Positions 1-9,292 of a DNA stretch of 64,000 bases are shown piece after piece (position 1 is the first letter of the stretch; every line of letters starts with the position of its first letter). Made by a program: the position numbers and the translations under genes. The stretch covers positions 42,130 through 106,129 of the forward strand of contig JAVBKF010000119.1 in the NCBI GenBank assembly GCA_031554215.1, written 5' to 3'. Below the pieces are notes generated by a model, which had not been told where the DNA came from, did no database searches, and saw only the letters and a program-made list of their open reading frames with translations. The stretch is from JAVBKE01 sp031554215. GTDB lineage: Bacteria > Bacillota > Bacilli > JARBTR01.

Positions 1-3000
1 GTGCGTTCAGCGGAGTTGTTACTGAAAGAGCGTATACCAACAAAAGCATCGAAAATTCACGAGCATGTCAGCCATGAAGAGAAGAAACAGACCCAGAAGA
101 AAGCACAGCACCATTATAAGCGCCGCTATGAGAGTGCTGAAATGCCAGTTGATGTGAATATCCATTCCAATGGACGACTAACTTCCCTTGTGACGACACA
201 AGGTGCCGGGTTCTTACAATTTGATGGCGTGGCTATCACCAGATGGCGTGAACAAAGTCCGCTAAGTTGGGGGAATTTCCTTTACATCCGTGATGTAGAC
301 AGTGGTGAAACTTGTTCACCAACATTTGAACCTTGCCAAAAACCGGCTCGGAAAATGAGTACACAATTTGCACTTGGGCATTCAAGCTTCTCACAAGAAT
401 CAGATAGTCTGCAAACAACGATGGAAATTTGTATTTCGCCAGAAGCTGATGTTGAATTTCGGAAATTTACGATCACGAATCTGCATCATGAAGAAAGGGC
501 GCTCGAGCTGACAACTTTTGCAGAGCTTGCGTTAGCACCTATGCAGGCAGATGAAGCCCATCAAGCTTTTAGTAAGCTGTTTATTGAGACGGATTATGAT
601 GTCGGTCACAATTGTTTACTTGCAAGAAAACGACCGCGGCACCAACAGGAAAACGGTCTTTGGGCGTATCATACGATGGCGCTCATCTCAAATGAACAGT
701 CTGCTACAGAAGTAGAACGCAGGCAGATGGAACATGAAACGGATCGTCACTGGTTCATTGGTAGGGGGTATTCTGGGGGACACCCGAGGGGACTCTTGGA
801 GCCGTTAAAAGGAACGACAGGTGCTGTAGTTGATCCAGCGTTTATTATGCGGAAGTCTTTGAACCTGCGGCCAAATGAAACGGCGACACTGATCATTTTG
901 ACTGGAGCGACTGACAGCCGGGCGGCGGCGCTAGAAGCTGTCCAGAAATATACTGATGCCGATCAGGTAGAAGCGGCTTTCCGTTTGTCTTGGACACGAG
1001 GGCAAATTGAGCTCCGCCATTTCAGATTGACACAACAAGAGATTGCAACGTTCCAACAGCTTGTTGGGAAAGTATTGTTCACGAATCACACTTCTGAAGA
1101 ACGTAGGCAAGCAATTGTTGCCAATAAACTTGGTCAGAAAAGCCTTTGGTCCATTGGGATTTCGGGCGATAGGCCAATTGTATTAATCCGGATTCCTGAC
1201 ACATCGTCACTAACACTAGTGAAGAAATTACTGACTTGTCACGAGTATTTGCGGAACATGGGTCTTCGTTACTCATTCGTATTTTTAAACGAAACAGAAG
1301 AAGGTTATCAACAAGATGTGCAGAATATGCTCAATCGTTTAGTTGAAAAAGCGGTTGAAGGGGAACAAAGTGACGCAGGACGGATTCATGTTGTCACGGC
1401 AAAGTTGTTAGATCCTGCAGTTAAAACATTGCTAGTTGCAATGGCTAGGATTACCTTTGAAGCCAATGGTCCGAGTCTAAAGTCTCAGCTTCATATTGGC
1501 AGAAAAAACCCAAGCAAATACCGGATGAAAAGCTGCACGGCAAATGCCAGCGCTAGAAAAGAAGCTGTATTAGCTAATCAAACAGAAGCTGGATTTGGAG
1601 TTCCTGATCCGAAAGCGAAACCAGGTGGCCGCGGTTATTATCATGAAGGCGTAGCAGTTTCAGAAGCGAAACCGTTCGCTACGCAAACCAAAATCGCAGC
1701 AATGAGTGAAAGTCAAGATGAAGCAAGCGAAACTGTCCACAATGGTAAAGACGAGCTCCTATTTTACAATGGCTATGGTGGATTTACGGCAGATGGAACA
1801 GCGTACAAAATGATCCTTTCAAAAGAGCGTCAATTGCCGTTACCATGGATTAATGTACTTGCTAATCCGTATTTTGGTACAATCACTTCTGAAAAGGCAA
1901 CTGGTTATACATGGTGGCGAAATAGCCGTGAGTGCAAACTAACGCCGTGGTCAAACGACCCAACCCTTGATACACCTGGGGAGCGCCTAGAACTCATTGA
2001 CCATGCTAGTGGCCAGACTTGGCGAATCGGAGCAGGTGATGTAGCATGCCAAGTCACTTACGGTAGGGGTACATCGGTTTATACACAATCAAACCAGCAA
2101 TTAAGCCAAGAAATGACTGTTTTTGTCCCAATAGATGATCCAATCAAAATCATTCGACTTCGGGTAAAAAATGATGCAGAAACTGCACGTAAACTATCCG
2201 TTACGTATGCTGCTGATTGGGTGCTAGGTGTAAATCCGCCCGGCAATATGTCCTTTGTTGTCACAGACTGGGATGAAGCTAGTCAAACTGTGTTTGCTAA
2301 GAATCATTTCCAAGATCATTTCCGTTCTGCTACTGCATTTCTTAAAGTAGTCGATGATTCGGGGCAGGTCACAGAGGTAGGCGCATCATCTCTCAGTGAT
2401 CAGGCTGAGAAAATGGGTTCATCGCTACCGGACTGTAACGATGCAGCTCAGCAAAACGCGAAGCAGGGGGACATAGCAATGCATCGCGGTGCTGATTCAA
2501 GTGATGAGCAAGTGGCTGACGCACAGCCTACAGCAGCTGAGCAGATGGAACCACAAGGCAGTAACCGTGGTAGCAAAGTAGCAACGACATTTACACTTGA
2601 TGCTGGCGGGCAAAAAGACATTTATATTCTACTTGGCTGTACCAATGCAAAACATGTTGCTAAAGAACTTGTGACAAAATATACGGACCCTAGCCGCTGT
2701 GAATCTGCTTTTGTAGCACTACAGGCATTTTGGGAAAAGCTACTTGGACAGATAACAGTGAAGACCCCGAGCAAAGAAATGAATGTGATGCTCAATAATT
2801 GGCTCATGTATCAAACGCTTGGTTGCCGGATGTGGGCACGAACTGCTTTCTACCAGGCGGGTGGGGCTTATGGTTTCCGTGATCAATTGCAAGATTCGCT
2901 TGCGCTCCTGCATGTTCGTCCAGATTTGACGCGTGCACAAATTATCCTTCATGCTTCGCATCAATATATTGAAGGGGATGTCCAGCATTGGTGGCATGAG

Positions 3001-4257
3001 GAGACTGCACACGGTATCCGGACGCGGTTTTCCGATGATTTACACTGGCTACCGTATGCGGTACTTCGCTACCTTGAACATACGGGTGATAGGACGATCT
3101 TGGAGGAAACTGCACCGTATTTAGAGAGTGCACCCCTTGAACCAGACAACCATGAACGGTATGAACCGACTGTAGTTTCAGAAGAAGTAGGCACGATTTA
3201 CGAGCACTGTGTTCGTGCGCTAGAACGCGGAATGACGATGGGTGAACATGGACTACCGCTTATGGGCATCGGTGACTGGAATGATGGGATGAGCCGGATT
3301 GGTGCTGAGGGACGCGGCGAAAGTGTTTGGCTTGGTTGGTTCTACGGTAGCATTTTGCAGCAGTTTGCGAATGTGTGTGAGCACCATGGTGATAAAGCCC
3401 GAGCCGAGCGGTACCGCTCCACTGTGAAAGAATTAGAAAACCACTTGAATATTCATGCTTGGGATGGTGCTTGGTTCAGACGTGCTTTCCATGATCAAGG
3501 GGTTTGGCTTGGTGCTGAGGATAATAGTGAGTGCCGAATTGATGCTATTGCCCAATCTTGGTCAGTGCTATCGGGACTCGGTGCAGAGAATAAAACGCGA
3601 AAGGCGATGGCTTCATTTGATCGTGAGCTCGTTGACAGACGGCTGGGGCTCGCGAAGATTCTTACACCAGGCTTTGACAAAATGGACCCAAGTCCGGGCT
3701 ATATTCAAGGATACCCACCAGGTATTCGTGAAAACGGTGGGCAGTACTCACACGGTGTCGTTTGGAGTATACTTGCTTGGACAAAGCTAGGCGAAGGCGA
3801 TAAAGCCTTTGAATTGTTCAATATGATGAATCCGATTAACCATGCGAAAACCAGTGAAGAAGTCCTGCAATACCGTGGTGAACCTTATGTAATGGCAGCG
3901 GATGTTTACACTTCGCTACCACACGAAGGTCAATCGGGCTGGACTTGGTATACAGGCGCATCTGGATGGATGTATCAAGCGGGGATTGAAGGGATTCTAG
4001 GTCTTACGAGGCGCGCTGATAAACTGCATATAAAACCATGCATTCCAGCGAGCTGGCCAGAATATGAGATGACCTATCGTTTTGGTGAAAGCATTTACCA
4101 TTTCACAGTGAAAAACAAATCAGGAACCGCAGGAGATGTGCAAAAGCTGGTAATTGATGGTGTCGATGCACAGGTTACAAATGTGAATTCACCACTTGGT
4201 GTTGCACTTGAACTGAGTGACGATGGAGCGACACATGAGATTGAAGTGGAATTGTGA
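1..4257 (+). CDS. Cyclic beta-1,2-glucan synthase / GH94 glycoside phosphorylase-type protein, 3' part
   Basis: The frame is open at base 1 and gives 1418 residues, so the true start is almost certainly outside the window. The first residues resemble the stretch that precedes the first GT36/GH94 beta-sandwich in NdvB-type cyclic beta-1,2-glucan synthases, which are usually above 2500 residues. A first sandwich lies at about residues 50-340. A second set follows, with a sandwich at about 580-780 and an alpha-barrel at about 915-1340 carrying GDWNDGM at 1091-1097; the Asp in DWND is the general acid in GH94 enzymes. A polar, low-complexity insert sits at about 785-860. In the family the GH94 part phosphorolyses beta-1,2-glucan and trims chain length, while an upstream GT84 membrane domain polymerises. 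The upstream half is not visible, so a large soluble beta-1,2-oligoglucan phosphorylase remains possible. Confidence 0.85.
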   Translation: MRSAELLLKERIPTKASKIHEHVSHEEKKQTQKKAQHHYKRRYESAEMPVDVNIHSNGRLTSLVTTQGAGFLQFDGVAITRWREQSPLSWGNFLYIRDVDSGETCSPTFEPCQKPARKMSTQFALGHSSFSQESDSLQTTMEICISPEADVEFRKFTITNLHHEERALELTTFAELALAPMQADEAHQAFSKLFIETDYDVGHNCLLARKRPRHQQENGLWAYHTMALISNEQSATEVERRQMEHETDRHWFIGRGYSGGHPRGLLEPLKGTTGAVVDPAFIMRKSLNLRPNETATLIILTGATDSRAAALEAVQKYTDADQVEAAFRLSWTRGQIELRHFRLTQQEIATFQQLVGKVLFTNHTSEERRQAIVANKLGQKSLWSIGISGDRPIVLIRIPDTSSLTLVKKLLTCHEYLRNMGLRYSFVFLNETEEGYQQDVQNMLNRLVEKAVEGEQSDAGRIHVVTAKLLDPAVKTLLVAMARITFEANGPSLKSQLHIGRKNPSKYRMKSCTANASARKEAVLANQTEAGFGVPDPKAKPGGRGYYHEGVAVSEAKPFATQTKIAAMSESQDEASETVHNGKDELLFYNGYGGFTADGTAYKMILSKERQLPLPWINVLANPYFGTITSEKATGYTWWRNSRECKLTPWSNDPTLDTPGERLELIDHASGQTWRIGAGDVACQVTYGRGTSVYTQSNQQLSQEMTVFVPIDDPIKIIRLRVKNDAETARKLSVTYAADWVLGVNPPGNMSFVVTDWDEASQTVFAKNHFQDHFRSATAFLKVVDDSGQVTEVGASSLSDQAEKMGSSLPDCNDAAQQNAKQGDIAMHRGADSSDEQVADAQPTAAEQMEPQGSNRGSKVATTFTLDAGGQKDIYILLGCTNAKHVAKELVTKYTDPSRCESAFVALQAFWEKLLGQITVKTPSKEMNVMLNNWLMYQTLGCRMWARTAFYQAGGAYGFRDQLQDSLALLHVRPDLTRAQIILHASHQYIEGDVQHWWHEETAHGIRTRFSDDLHWLPYAVLRYLEHTGDRTILEETAPYLESAPLEPDNHERYEPTVVSEEVGTIYEHCVRALERGMTMGEHGLPLMGIGDWNDGMSRIGAEGRGESVWLGWFYGSILQQFANVCEHHGDKARAERYRSTVKELENHLNIHAWDGAWFRRAFHDQGVWLGAEDNSECRIDAIAQSWSVLSGLGAENKTRKAMASFDRELVDRRLGLAKILTPGFDKMDPSPGYIQGYPPGIRENGGQYSHGVVWSILAWTKLGEGDKAFELFNMMNPINHAKTSEEVLQYRGEPYVMAADVYTSLPHEGQSGWTWYTGASGWMYQAGIEGILGLTRRADKLHIKPCIPASWPEYEMTYRFGESIYHFTVKNKSGTAGDVQKLVIDGVDAQVTNVNSPLGVALELSDDGATHEIEVEL

Positions 4258-4406
4258 TTTAGGTTGAAAGTGCTTGATTAAAGTTGAGAGCAGGTTTTTG
4301 ATTATCATTTGAGATGACGATGCTGAAACGTTTTGTGAAACGCGTTCTTATTGCATGTTCAATCATCGGCTCATGGTCTGAAGGATTTTTGCCGAAAAAA
4401 GGCGCA

Positions 4407-4450
4407 AAGGACAAGGGAGGCTTATCGCTAGCTCCCTTGTCCTATTGTTT
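4407..4450 (+). terminator. Probable rho-independent terminator of the GH94 gene
   Basis: An 11-bp perfect stem (GGACAAGGGAG at 4409-4419 with its complement at 4432-4442) closes a 12-base loop. It is followed by a modest T-rich tail. It lies about 150 bases after the GH94 stop codon. Confidence 0.6.
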
Positions 4451-4965
4451 TATGACTCGTTTTGATGTCCAGTGAAACTCACTCCAGTCTAATACAGGCA
4501 GTTTGTTCCGGCAGGCGTGTTCAAATTGTGAGACTCCCTGTAAGCAACGATTGTCAACTACTAATCGCAGGCCTCACGCTCGTATCGAGGATGGTAAAGA
4601 TATTGATTTCTAGTCCATGAATGATAGGTTGCATCGAACCATTATTTACAGTACGTGTTCCGCCGTATCTACGGTGTAGAGTTTGCTTTTTCTCCTAAGG
4701 TGTTCATACCATGTCTTGTTAACCATCATCAATTCCCCATTAGAAAAGGTGGAAATTCTGACTAGTCTATTTTAATAACGCATCAATAAATCACTCGTTT
4801 CTATGTCATAAGAACCGACTTCTAGATTTGACCACGGCTTAACATGAATTGAAGGTAGAGAGAGCATGTTTATCAATTGCGCCTTTGGTTTGTCAGACGA
4901 TGTGCCTTGTCCATATTTTTCATTCTATTCTGATTTATCTTCCGTGAAAGATTCTATTTTTTCCG
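4442..4965 (-). pseudogene. Decayed protein-coding gene, family not recognised
   Basis: Read on the reverse strand, this otherwise empty 750-base interval gives long protein-like stretches broken by in-frame stops and at least two frame changes. Examples are a segment reading KPWSNLEVGSYDIET (around 4820), one reading MQPIIHGLEINIFTILD (around 4600), and a C-terminal part ending WSEFHWTSKRVIKQ before a stop at 4442. The composition is unlike random translation, and the pieces follow one another in order. I do not recognise the family. The 5' part overlaps the region where the promoter of the downstream binding-protein gene must lie. Confidence 0.4.
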
Positions 4966-5006
4966 ACAATGAATAAGATGAAATATCATAGTCAAGGGGG
5001 ACAAAG

Positions 5007-6182
5007 ATGAAGAAATTTTATATCTTATTAACTGTTGTAGCATTGGTGGGCAGTTTGCTAGCTGGCTGTGGATCAAATGGGTCTGGGGGTTCAGACTTAA
5101 AGGAAATTAAGATTGCGACACAGAGCCCGTTGTCAGGTGGTAGTGCAACACTCGGTGAGGCCATTAAACTCGGTGCAGAACTCAATTTATCAGAACAAAA
5201 AGCAGCATTCAAAGAGCTTGGTTACTCATTGAAACTTGTTCCTTACGATGATCAAGGAGATCCTAAAAAAGGTGTTTCCAATGCACAAACACTCGGTGCT
5301 GATAAGTCAATTGTAGCCCTTGTTGGTCATCTTAATTCAGGTGTGGCAATTCCTTCATCGAAAGTGTATGAGCAATATGGATTAGCAATGGTATCCCCTG
5401 CTAATACGGCAGTGGATGTAACAGAAAGAGGACTGAAAACAGTTAACCGTATCGTAGCACGCGACGATTTGCAAGGACCGGCTGGCGCGAAATATGCAAT
5501 CAACGAACTAGGTGCTAAGAAGATTTTCATCATTCAAGATAAGACAGCTTATGGCTCGGGGCTTGCAGATGCATTCAAGGCTGCTGCAGAGAAAGCAGGT
5601 GCTGAAGTTGTTGGTTTTGAAGGGATTACTGTCGGGGAGAAAGATTTCAATGGTGTGCTAAACCTCGTGGCCAACCAGAAACCGGATGCATTATTCTTTG
5701 CTGGTTTATATTCAGAAGGTGGACTCATTATTAAACAAGCACGTGAAAAAGGCATTGATATCCCAATTCTCGGTGCAGATGGGATGGATTCGTCAACGCT
5801 CGTTGAAATTGCAGGTGATGCTGTGAAAAATACATATATCACTTCTGTTGCAGGCGATGCAGCCGCATCCAAAAAAGGCACTGCGTTTGTTGAAAATTAT
5901 AAGAAAAAATTTGGTAAAAACGTAGAATCATTCTCAGTGTATGGCTATGATTCGATGGGTGTTGTCTTAGATGGTCTTAAAAGAGCGATTAAAGCCAATG
6001 ATGGAAAGTTACCAAAGAGAGATGTGATTGCAGCAGCTATCCGTGCAACCAAAGATTATCAGGGTGCATTAACGCAAGTTTCGTTTGATAGCAAAGGGGA
6101 TAATGAAAACGCGAAGGTATTTATTTATAAATTTAGCGAAGCGAAATACCCAGCAGACATGGTGTCAGAAGTGACGAAGTAG
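5007..6182 (+). CDS. livK: Branched-chain amino acid ABC transporter substrate-binding lipoprotein
   Basis: This 391-residue protein starts with a lipoprotein signal peptide and the lipobox LLAGC, so Cys20 would be lipidated and anchor it outside the membrane. The body has the periplasmic-binding type I fold of the LIV family: an N-terminal SPLSGGSATLGEA segment, a middle VALVGHLNSGVAIPSSKVYEQ segment and a C-terminal region with VYGYDSMG. It should capture leucine, isoleucine, valine or related substrates for the LivHMGF complex encoded at 11102-14842. A strong AAGGGGG ribosome site precedes the ATG. Unusually, the gene is separated from its permease genes by about 5 kb of unrelated genes and has its own terminator. 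Substrate specificity cannot be read from sequence alone. Confidence 0.93.
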   Translation: MKKFYILLTVVALVGSLLAGCGSNGSGGSDLKEIKIATQSPLSGGSATLGEAIKLGAELNLSEQKAAFKELGYSLKLVPYDDQGDPKKGVSNAQTLGADKSIVALVGHLNSGVAIPSSKVYEQYGLAMVSPANTAVDVTERGLKTVNRIVARDDLQGPAGAKYAINELGAKKIFIIQDKTAYGSGLADAFKAAAEKAGAEVVGFEGITVGEKDFNGVLNLVANQKPDALFFAGLYSEGGLIIKQAREKGIDIPILGADGMDSSTLVEIAGDAVKNTYITSVAGDAAASKKGTAFVENYKKKFGKNVESFSVYGYDSMGVVLDGLKRAIKANDGKLPKRDVIAAAIRATKDYQGALTQVSFDSKGDNENAKVFIYKFSEAKYPADMVSEVTK

Positions 6183-6227
6183 TCTTGCCCTGCAGTGATA
6201 CATTAATCAAACACCAAACACCAAACA

Positions 6228-6276
6228 CGCAATGTCTCCCTGCTGATTCATCAGCAGAGAGGGGCATTGCGTTTTA
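6228..6276 (+). terminator. Rho-independent terminator after livK
   Basis: A long stem begins CGCAATG at 6228-6234 and closes with CATTGCG at 6265-6271; the inner part is CTGCTGA/TCAGCAG around a short loop. A GTTTTAT tail follows. It lies between convergent genes. Confidence 0.85.
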
Positions 6277-6294
6277 TCAATTTAACAAGGTTTT

Positions 6295-7314
6295 TTAGCG
6301 CTTGCTGGTTATTTCAGCTGTGAAGTGATTTTCCCTCACAGTGCGTTTCGCTTTCACAAAACCCATGACAGTGTCGATAATTGCAATGATGAAAATAACC
6401 AAAATCGTGATGATCCGCGCTGATGCAAATCCGTCTTTCACAGACCTCAGTGAGATATCTAGTAAATCAGCTAAGTATTGCATAAAATCCGCTTCAACCA
6501 ACGATTGGTCTAGTAACATCATTGTCGCAAGGATGCAAAAGTAGAGATTCTGGATTGTGTTGACAATGGCGATTTGCTGGTTCCAAGTGCCCTTAATCAG
6601 TTTCATTATATTCATCGCTAAATAAAGTGCAATATATAGCATCATAAAGGGCAAATACTGATTGTAGCGGTCTGCATTGAATAAGGCCGGGATTGGTTCA
6701 GCCGTTGTATAAAAAAACCTAAAATTGGGCGTGAAGAAGATCAAGAAAGAAAAAATAAGCGTAAAGACAATGCTGACAATCGGCTCATACTTTGGAATTT
6801 GTTGCTGTGGTATAGCTGGTAAAGTGCCTGGGTCCCAAGTGGTAGGAATCGCCTTGCCATGCTTCGCTTCGTAATAGACAACTTTCTCAATAATGATAAA
6901 GACGACAGCAACGATAGCGGCACTGAGAAAACCTGATAAGACTGTTGTGCCATAAATGTCAAAGAAATGCCCGAAAACAAAACTCAGTGTAGGTGTTGAT
7001 TCAGCTGAAAGTGTGACAGCAATGATTTTTCCTACCGCAACGACGGACATCGTGATGATGACCACTAGCTTCACAGTTGCAAGGAAGCTATGATAATACG
7101 TTGGACCGATTAAATATTGATGATCACTATGGTAGGCTTTCGCAAGTTCTTCTGGTTTTCCGAGGCTAGTCAAGACTGCCTTAATAGCTGCTGTTGAGGC
7201 AGAGGGAGGCAACATATCCTCAATGTTTGCTCTTAATTCATTGGTCACCTCAATCCGTGATTTTTTTGGTAAGTGCTTAACGACTGCATAGATGTAGCGT
7301 TCAACTAAATCCAT
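6295..7314 (-). CDS. HAAS-domain multi-pass membrane protein, PadR partner
   Basis: This 339-residue protein has an N-terminal helical domain (about residues 1-65, beginning MDLVERYIYAVVKHLPKKSR) typical of HAAS signalling-domain proteins. About six predicted membrane segments follow (near 83-105, 128-150, 182-200, 222-242, 250-270 and 303-323). HAAS proteins are almost always encoded beside a PadR-family repressor, as here, where the regulator lies 13 bases upstream and is cotranscribed. The family is thought to couple membrane or envelope state to PadR-regulated expression, but the molecular function is not established. No catalytic motif is visible. Confidence 0.75.
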   Translation of the reverse strand: MDLVERYIYAVVKHLPKKSRIEVTNELRANIEDMLPPSASTAAIKAVLTSLGKPEELAKAYHSDHQYLIGPTYYHSFLATVKLVVIITMSVVAVGKIIAVTLSAESTPTLSFVFGHFFDIYGTTVLSGFLSAAIVAVVFIIIEKVVYYEAKHGKAIPTTWDPGTLPAIPQQQIPKYEPIVSIVFTLIFSFLIFFTPNFRFFYTTAEPIPALFNADRYNQYLPFMMLYIALYLAMNIMKLIKGTWNQQIAIVNTIQNLYFCILATMMLLDQSLVEADFMQYLADLLDISLRSVKDGFASARIITILVIFIIAIIDTVMGFVKAKRTVRENHFTAEITSKR

Positions 7315-7327
7315 TTCTGTACACCTC

Positions 7328-7657
7328 CTATATAAATTGCGCCATCTGATTCACGACGTTCTTCCATTCTAGCTTCAACTGATGATAAATCCGTTTTCCC
7401 ATCAAGCTCATTTGATAATATTTTCGTGGTCTTGTTTCGGTTGTGTCCCACTCACTAACGAGAAGTCCTTGCTTTTCAAGGCGCCGAAGCAATGGATAGA
7501 GTGTTCCAGCTTCGATACCTGCATGTTTTTCCTCAAGTAGTTGCAATAGGGAGTAGCCGTATTGTGGTGAAGTCAGTTGACTCAGTACAACTAAAGTGAT
7601 TGTGCCGCGCTTCAGTTCAACGAGAATGGTCGCCAACAGCTCTTCCTCTTGTGCCAT
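7328..7657 (-). CDS. PadR-family transcriptional regulator
   Basis: This small winged-helix protein of about 109 residues has the PadR hallmarks: LLQLLEEKHAGIEAGTLYPLLRRLEKQGLL for recognition helix and wing, then RPRKYYQMS. The reading frame extends upstream to a GTG at 7672, but that GTG is part of the GGGGGG ribosome-binding stretch. Of three consecutive ATG codons the third (7657) has the best spacing and is used here. It heads a two-gene operon with the HAAS membrane protein and probably represses its own promoter (7705-7733), whose spacer is rich in ATAC/GTAT repeats. The ligand or signal is unknown. Confidence 0.85.
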   Translation of the reverse strand: MAQEEELLATILVELKRGTITLVVLSQLTSPQYGYSLLQLLEEKHAGIEAGTLYPLLRRLEKQGLLVSEWDTTETRPRKYYQMSLMGKRIYHQLKLEWKNVVNQMAQFI

Positions 7658-7704
7658 CATCATTCCCCCCACTCAGTCTCAATAAATTTGTTTCGACACC
7701 TCAT

Positions 7705-7733
7705 ACTATAGTGTATGTAATACAGTATGTCAA
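7705..7733 (-). promoter_or_regulatory. Sigma-A promoter with embedded operator for the padR-HAAS operon
   Basis: On the reverse strand a perfect TTGACA (7728-7733) is followed by exactly 17 bases and TATAGT (7705-7710). The spacer and -10 region contain repeated TATG/CATAC arms (CATAC...GTATG at 7702-7717, and a second GTATG/CATAC arm nearby). This is the kind of dyad PadR dimers bind, so autorepression is likely. Confidence 0.75.
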
Positions 7734-7906
7734 ATAAGTAGTAGGAATTACTTGTGGCAAGTGGGTGAAAACGACAATGTAGTCGTCCTGTTAGGTTAGC
7801 GAGTCAATGACGAAGCTAAGTGATATGGGCAATAATACCTGAAGATAGGGTATTTTACCGTGCCATGTATGTAGTATAATCATCTAAGGAAAGAAGGTGT
7901 ACAGGT

Positions 7907-8809
7907 ATGGAAATGATACCTGCCAAACATATAGTGATAAAGACCAAGAGCCCAGCTGGATGGTTTGGTGTGAATGAGTCCATGAATATTTATCGTGGGT
8001 GTTCGCATGGCTGTATTTACTGTGACAGTCGTAGTGACTGCTATCAAAATCCGAATTTCGATACAGTGAAGGTGAAGGAAGATGCACTGCGGGTGATTCA
8101 TGATGATTTACAGCGTAAAAAGGTGAAAGGGATTGTCGGAACGGGCGCGATGAGTGATCCTTATAATCCAGTTGAAAAGCACCTACGGCTTACCCGGCAA
8201 GCACTGGAACTACTGAACAGGTTTCGGTTCGGCGTGGCGATTGATACGAAAAGCCCCCTTGTTACACGTGATGTCGATGTTCTGCGGGCGATCATGGCGC
8301 ACTCACCAGTGATTGTTAAAATGACAGTGACAACTGCTGATGATGATTTATGCCGACAATTGGAACCGTATGTAGCAGCAACTTCAGAGCGGTTTGCAGC
8401 ACTGAAAACACTCTCTGATAGCGGGATTTTCTGTGGTGTGCTGATGATGCCGATTCTACCGTTTATCAATGATTCAGAAGAGAACATCGTAGGCATACTA
8501 CAACAAGCAAAGGCCGCGGGTGCCAAGTTTGTGTACCCAGCAATGGGCATGACGCTCCGCTCTGGCAACAGAGAGTACTACTATCAGAAGTTAGAGGAAC
8601 GATTTCCTGGGCTCAAACAGCAATACATTCAGGTATATGGCAATAGATATAATTGTTCAAGCCTGCATGCAAAGAAGCTATGGTCTGTGTTCTTATCAAC
8701 ATGCAACGAGCTAGGTTTGCTCTATAACATGACTGATATCATTACAGCCTATCAAAGTGGATATCGAACGGAACAACTGAGCCTATTCGGTGATGAATTG
8801 GAATGGTAG
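7907..8809 (+). CDS. SPL-family radical SAM protein
   Basis: This 300-residue radical SAM enzyme carries the [4Fe-4S] motif CSHGCIYC (Cys32, Cys36, Cys39) within the spore-photoproduct-lyase-like RGCSHGCIYCDSR context, followed by GTGAMSDPYNPVEK. It resembles the Rv2578c-like SPL subgroup rather than genuine spore photoproduct lyase, in which the cluster motif sits much further into a longer protein. The substrate is unknown; a role in nucleic acid repair or modification is only suggested by the family and by the alkyltransferase-like gene 50 bases downstream. The start is supported by AGAAGGTG upstream, and a TATAAT at 7875-7880 may be its -10 element. Its cluster would depend on the SUF system encoded at 55460-61132. 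Confidence 0.85.
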   Translation: MEMIPAKHIVIKTKSPAGWFGVNESMNIYRGCSHGCIYCDSRSDCYQNPNFDTVKVKEDALRVIHDDLQRKKVKGIVGTGAMSDPYNPVEKHLRLTRQALELLNRFRFGVAIDTKSPLVTRDVDVLRAIMAHSPVIVKMTVTTADDDLCRQLEPYVAATSERFAALKTLSDSGIFCGVLMMPILPFINDSEENIVGILQQAKAAGAKFVYPAMGMTLRSGNREYYYQKLEERFPGLKQQYIQVYGNRYNCSSLHAKKLWSVFLSTCNELGLLYNMTDIITAYQSGYRTEQLSLFGDELEW

Positions 8810-8859
8810 ACTTCCTGCAATTGGACCCGATAGCGATTATTTCATTTAAGGAGTAGCGT

Positions 8860-9171
8860 ATGAAGGATGTAGATAGAAAAGAATTTTATCAAAAAGTATA
8901 CCACTTAGTTGGGAAAGTACCAGCGGGATATGTCCTAACCTATGGGACGATTGCCTTCCTTTGCGAGAGACCACAAAATTCCCGTATGGTTGGAAAAGCA
9001 ATGACAGTGGTACCGAATGATGTTCCAGCCCACCGTGTGGTGAATCATGCCGGGAGGACAGTACCTGGGTGGGATGAACAGCGGTTGCTGCTTGAAGATG
9101 AGGGTGTCACTTTTAAGGAAAATGGTCATGTCGATCTAAAGAAACATATTTGGAGGCAAGCCACAATATGA
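8860..9171 (+). CDS. Alkyltransferase-like protein (ATL), MGMT family without the active cysteine
   Basis: This 103-residue protein matches the C-terminal DNA-binding domain of O6-alkylguanine-DNA alkyltransferase. The reactive PCHRV motif is PAHRV here (Pro56-Ala57-His58-Arg59), so Cys is replaced by Ala and it cannot accept the alkyl group. The arginine-finger region SRMVGKAM (Arg42) is kept. Such ATL proteins bind O6-alkylguanine lesions and hand them to nucleotide excision repair; UvrA and UvrB are encoded elsewhere in this window. An AAGGAG ribosome site precedes the ATG. It is probably cotranscribed with the radical SAM gene upstream, and its stop codon sits in the loop of the terminator. 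Confidence 0.88.
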   Translation: MKDVDRKEFYQKVYHLVGKVPAGYVLTYGTIAFLCERPQNSRMVGKAMTVVPNDVPAHRVVNHAGRTVPGWDEQRLLLEDEGVTFKENGHVDLKKHIWRQATI

Positions 9172-9183
9172 TGTGGCGTTTTT
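9158..9183 (+). terminator. Terminator overlapping the ATL stop codon
   Basis: The stem GCCACA (9160-9165) pairs with TGTGGC (9172-9177), followed by five T. The TGA stop of the ATL gene (9169-9171) lies in the loop. Confidence 0.8.
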
Positions 9184-9292
9184 ATAGAGTGGGGGTCATT
9201 AAATGCTTTGACTTGCATGATTTTTTTCTGTATCATTAGCCATGTGTAGCACTGGTTTTGATTAAAAGTAAATTGATTGGAGGAATTATCCA

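Noticed and set aside
7907..8809. True spore photoproduct lyase (splB)
   Set aside because: The cluster motif is at residues 32-39 in a 300-residue protein; genuine SplB is longer with the motif further in. Called SPL-family only.
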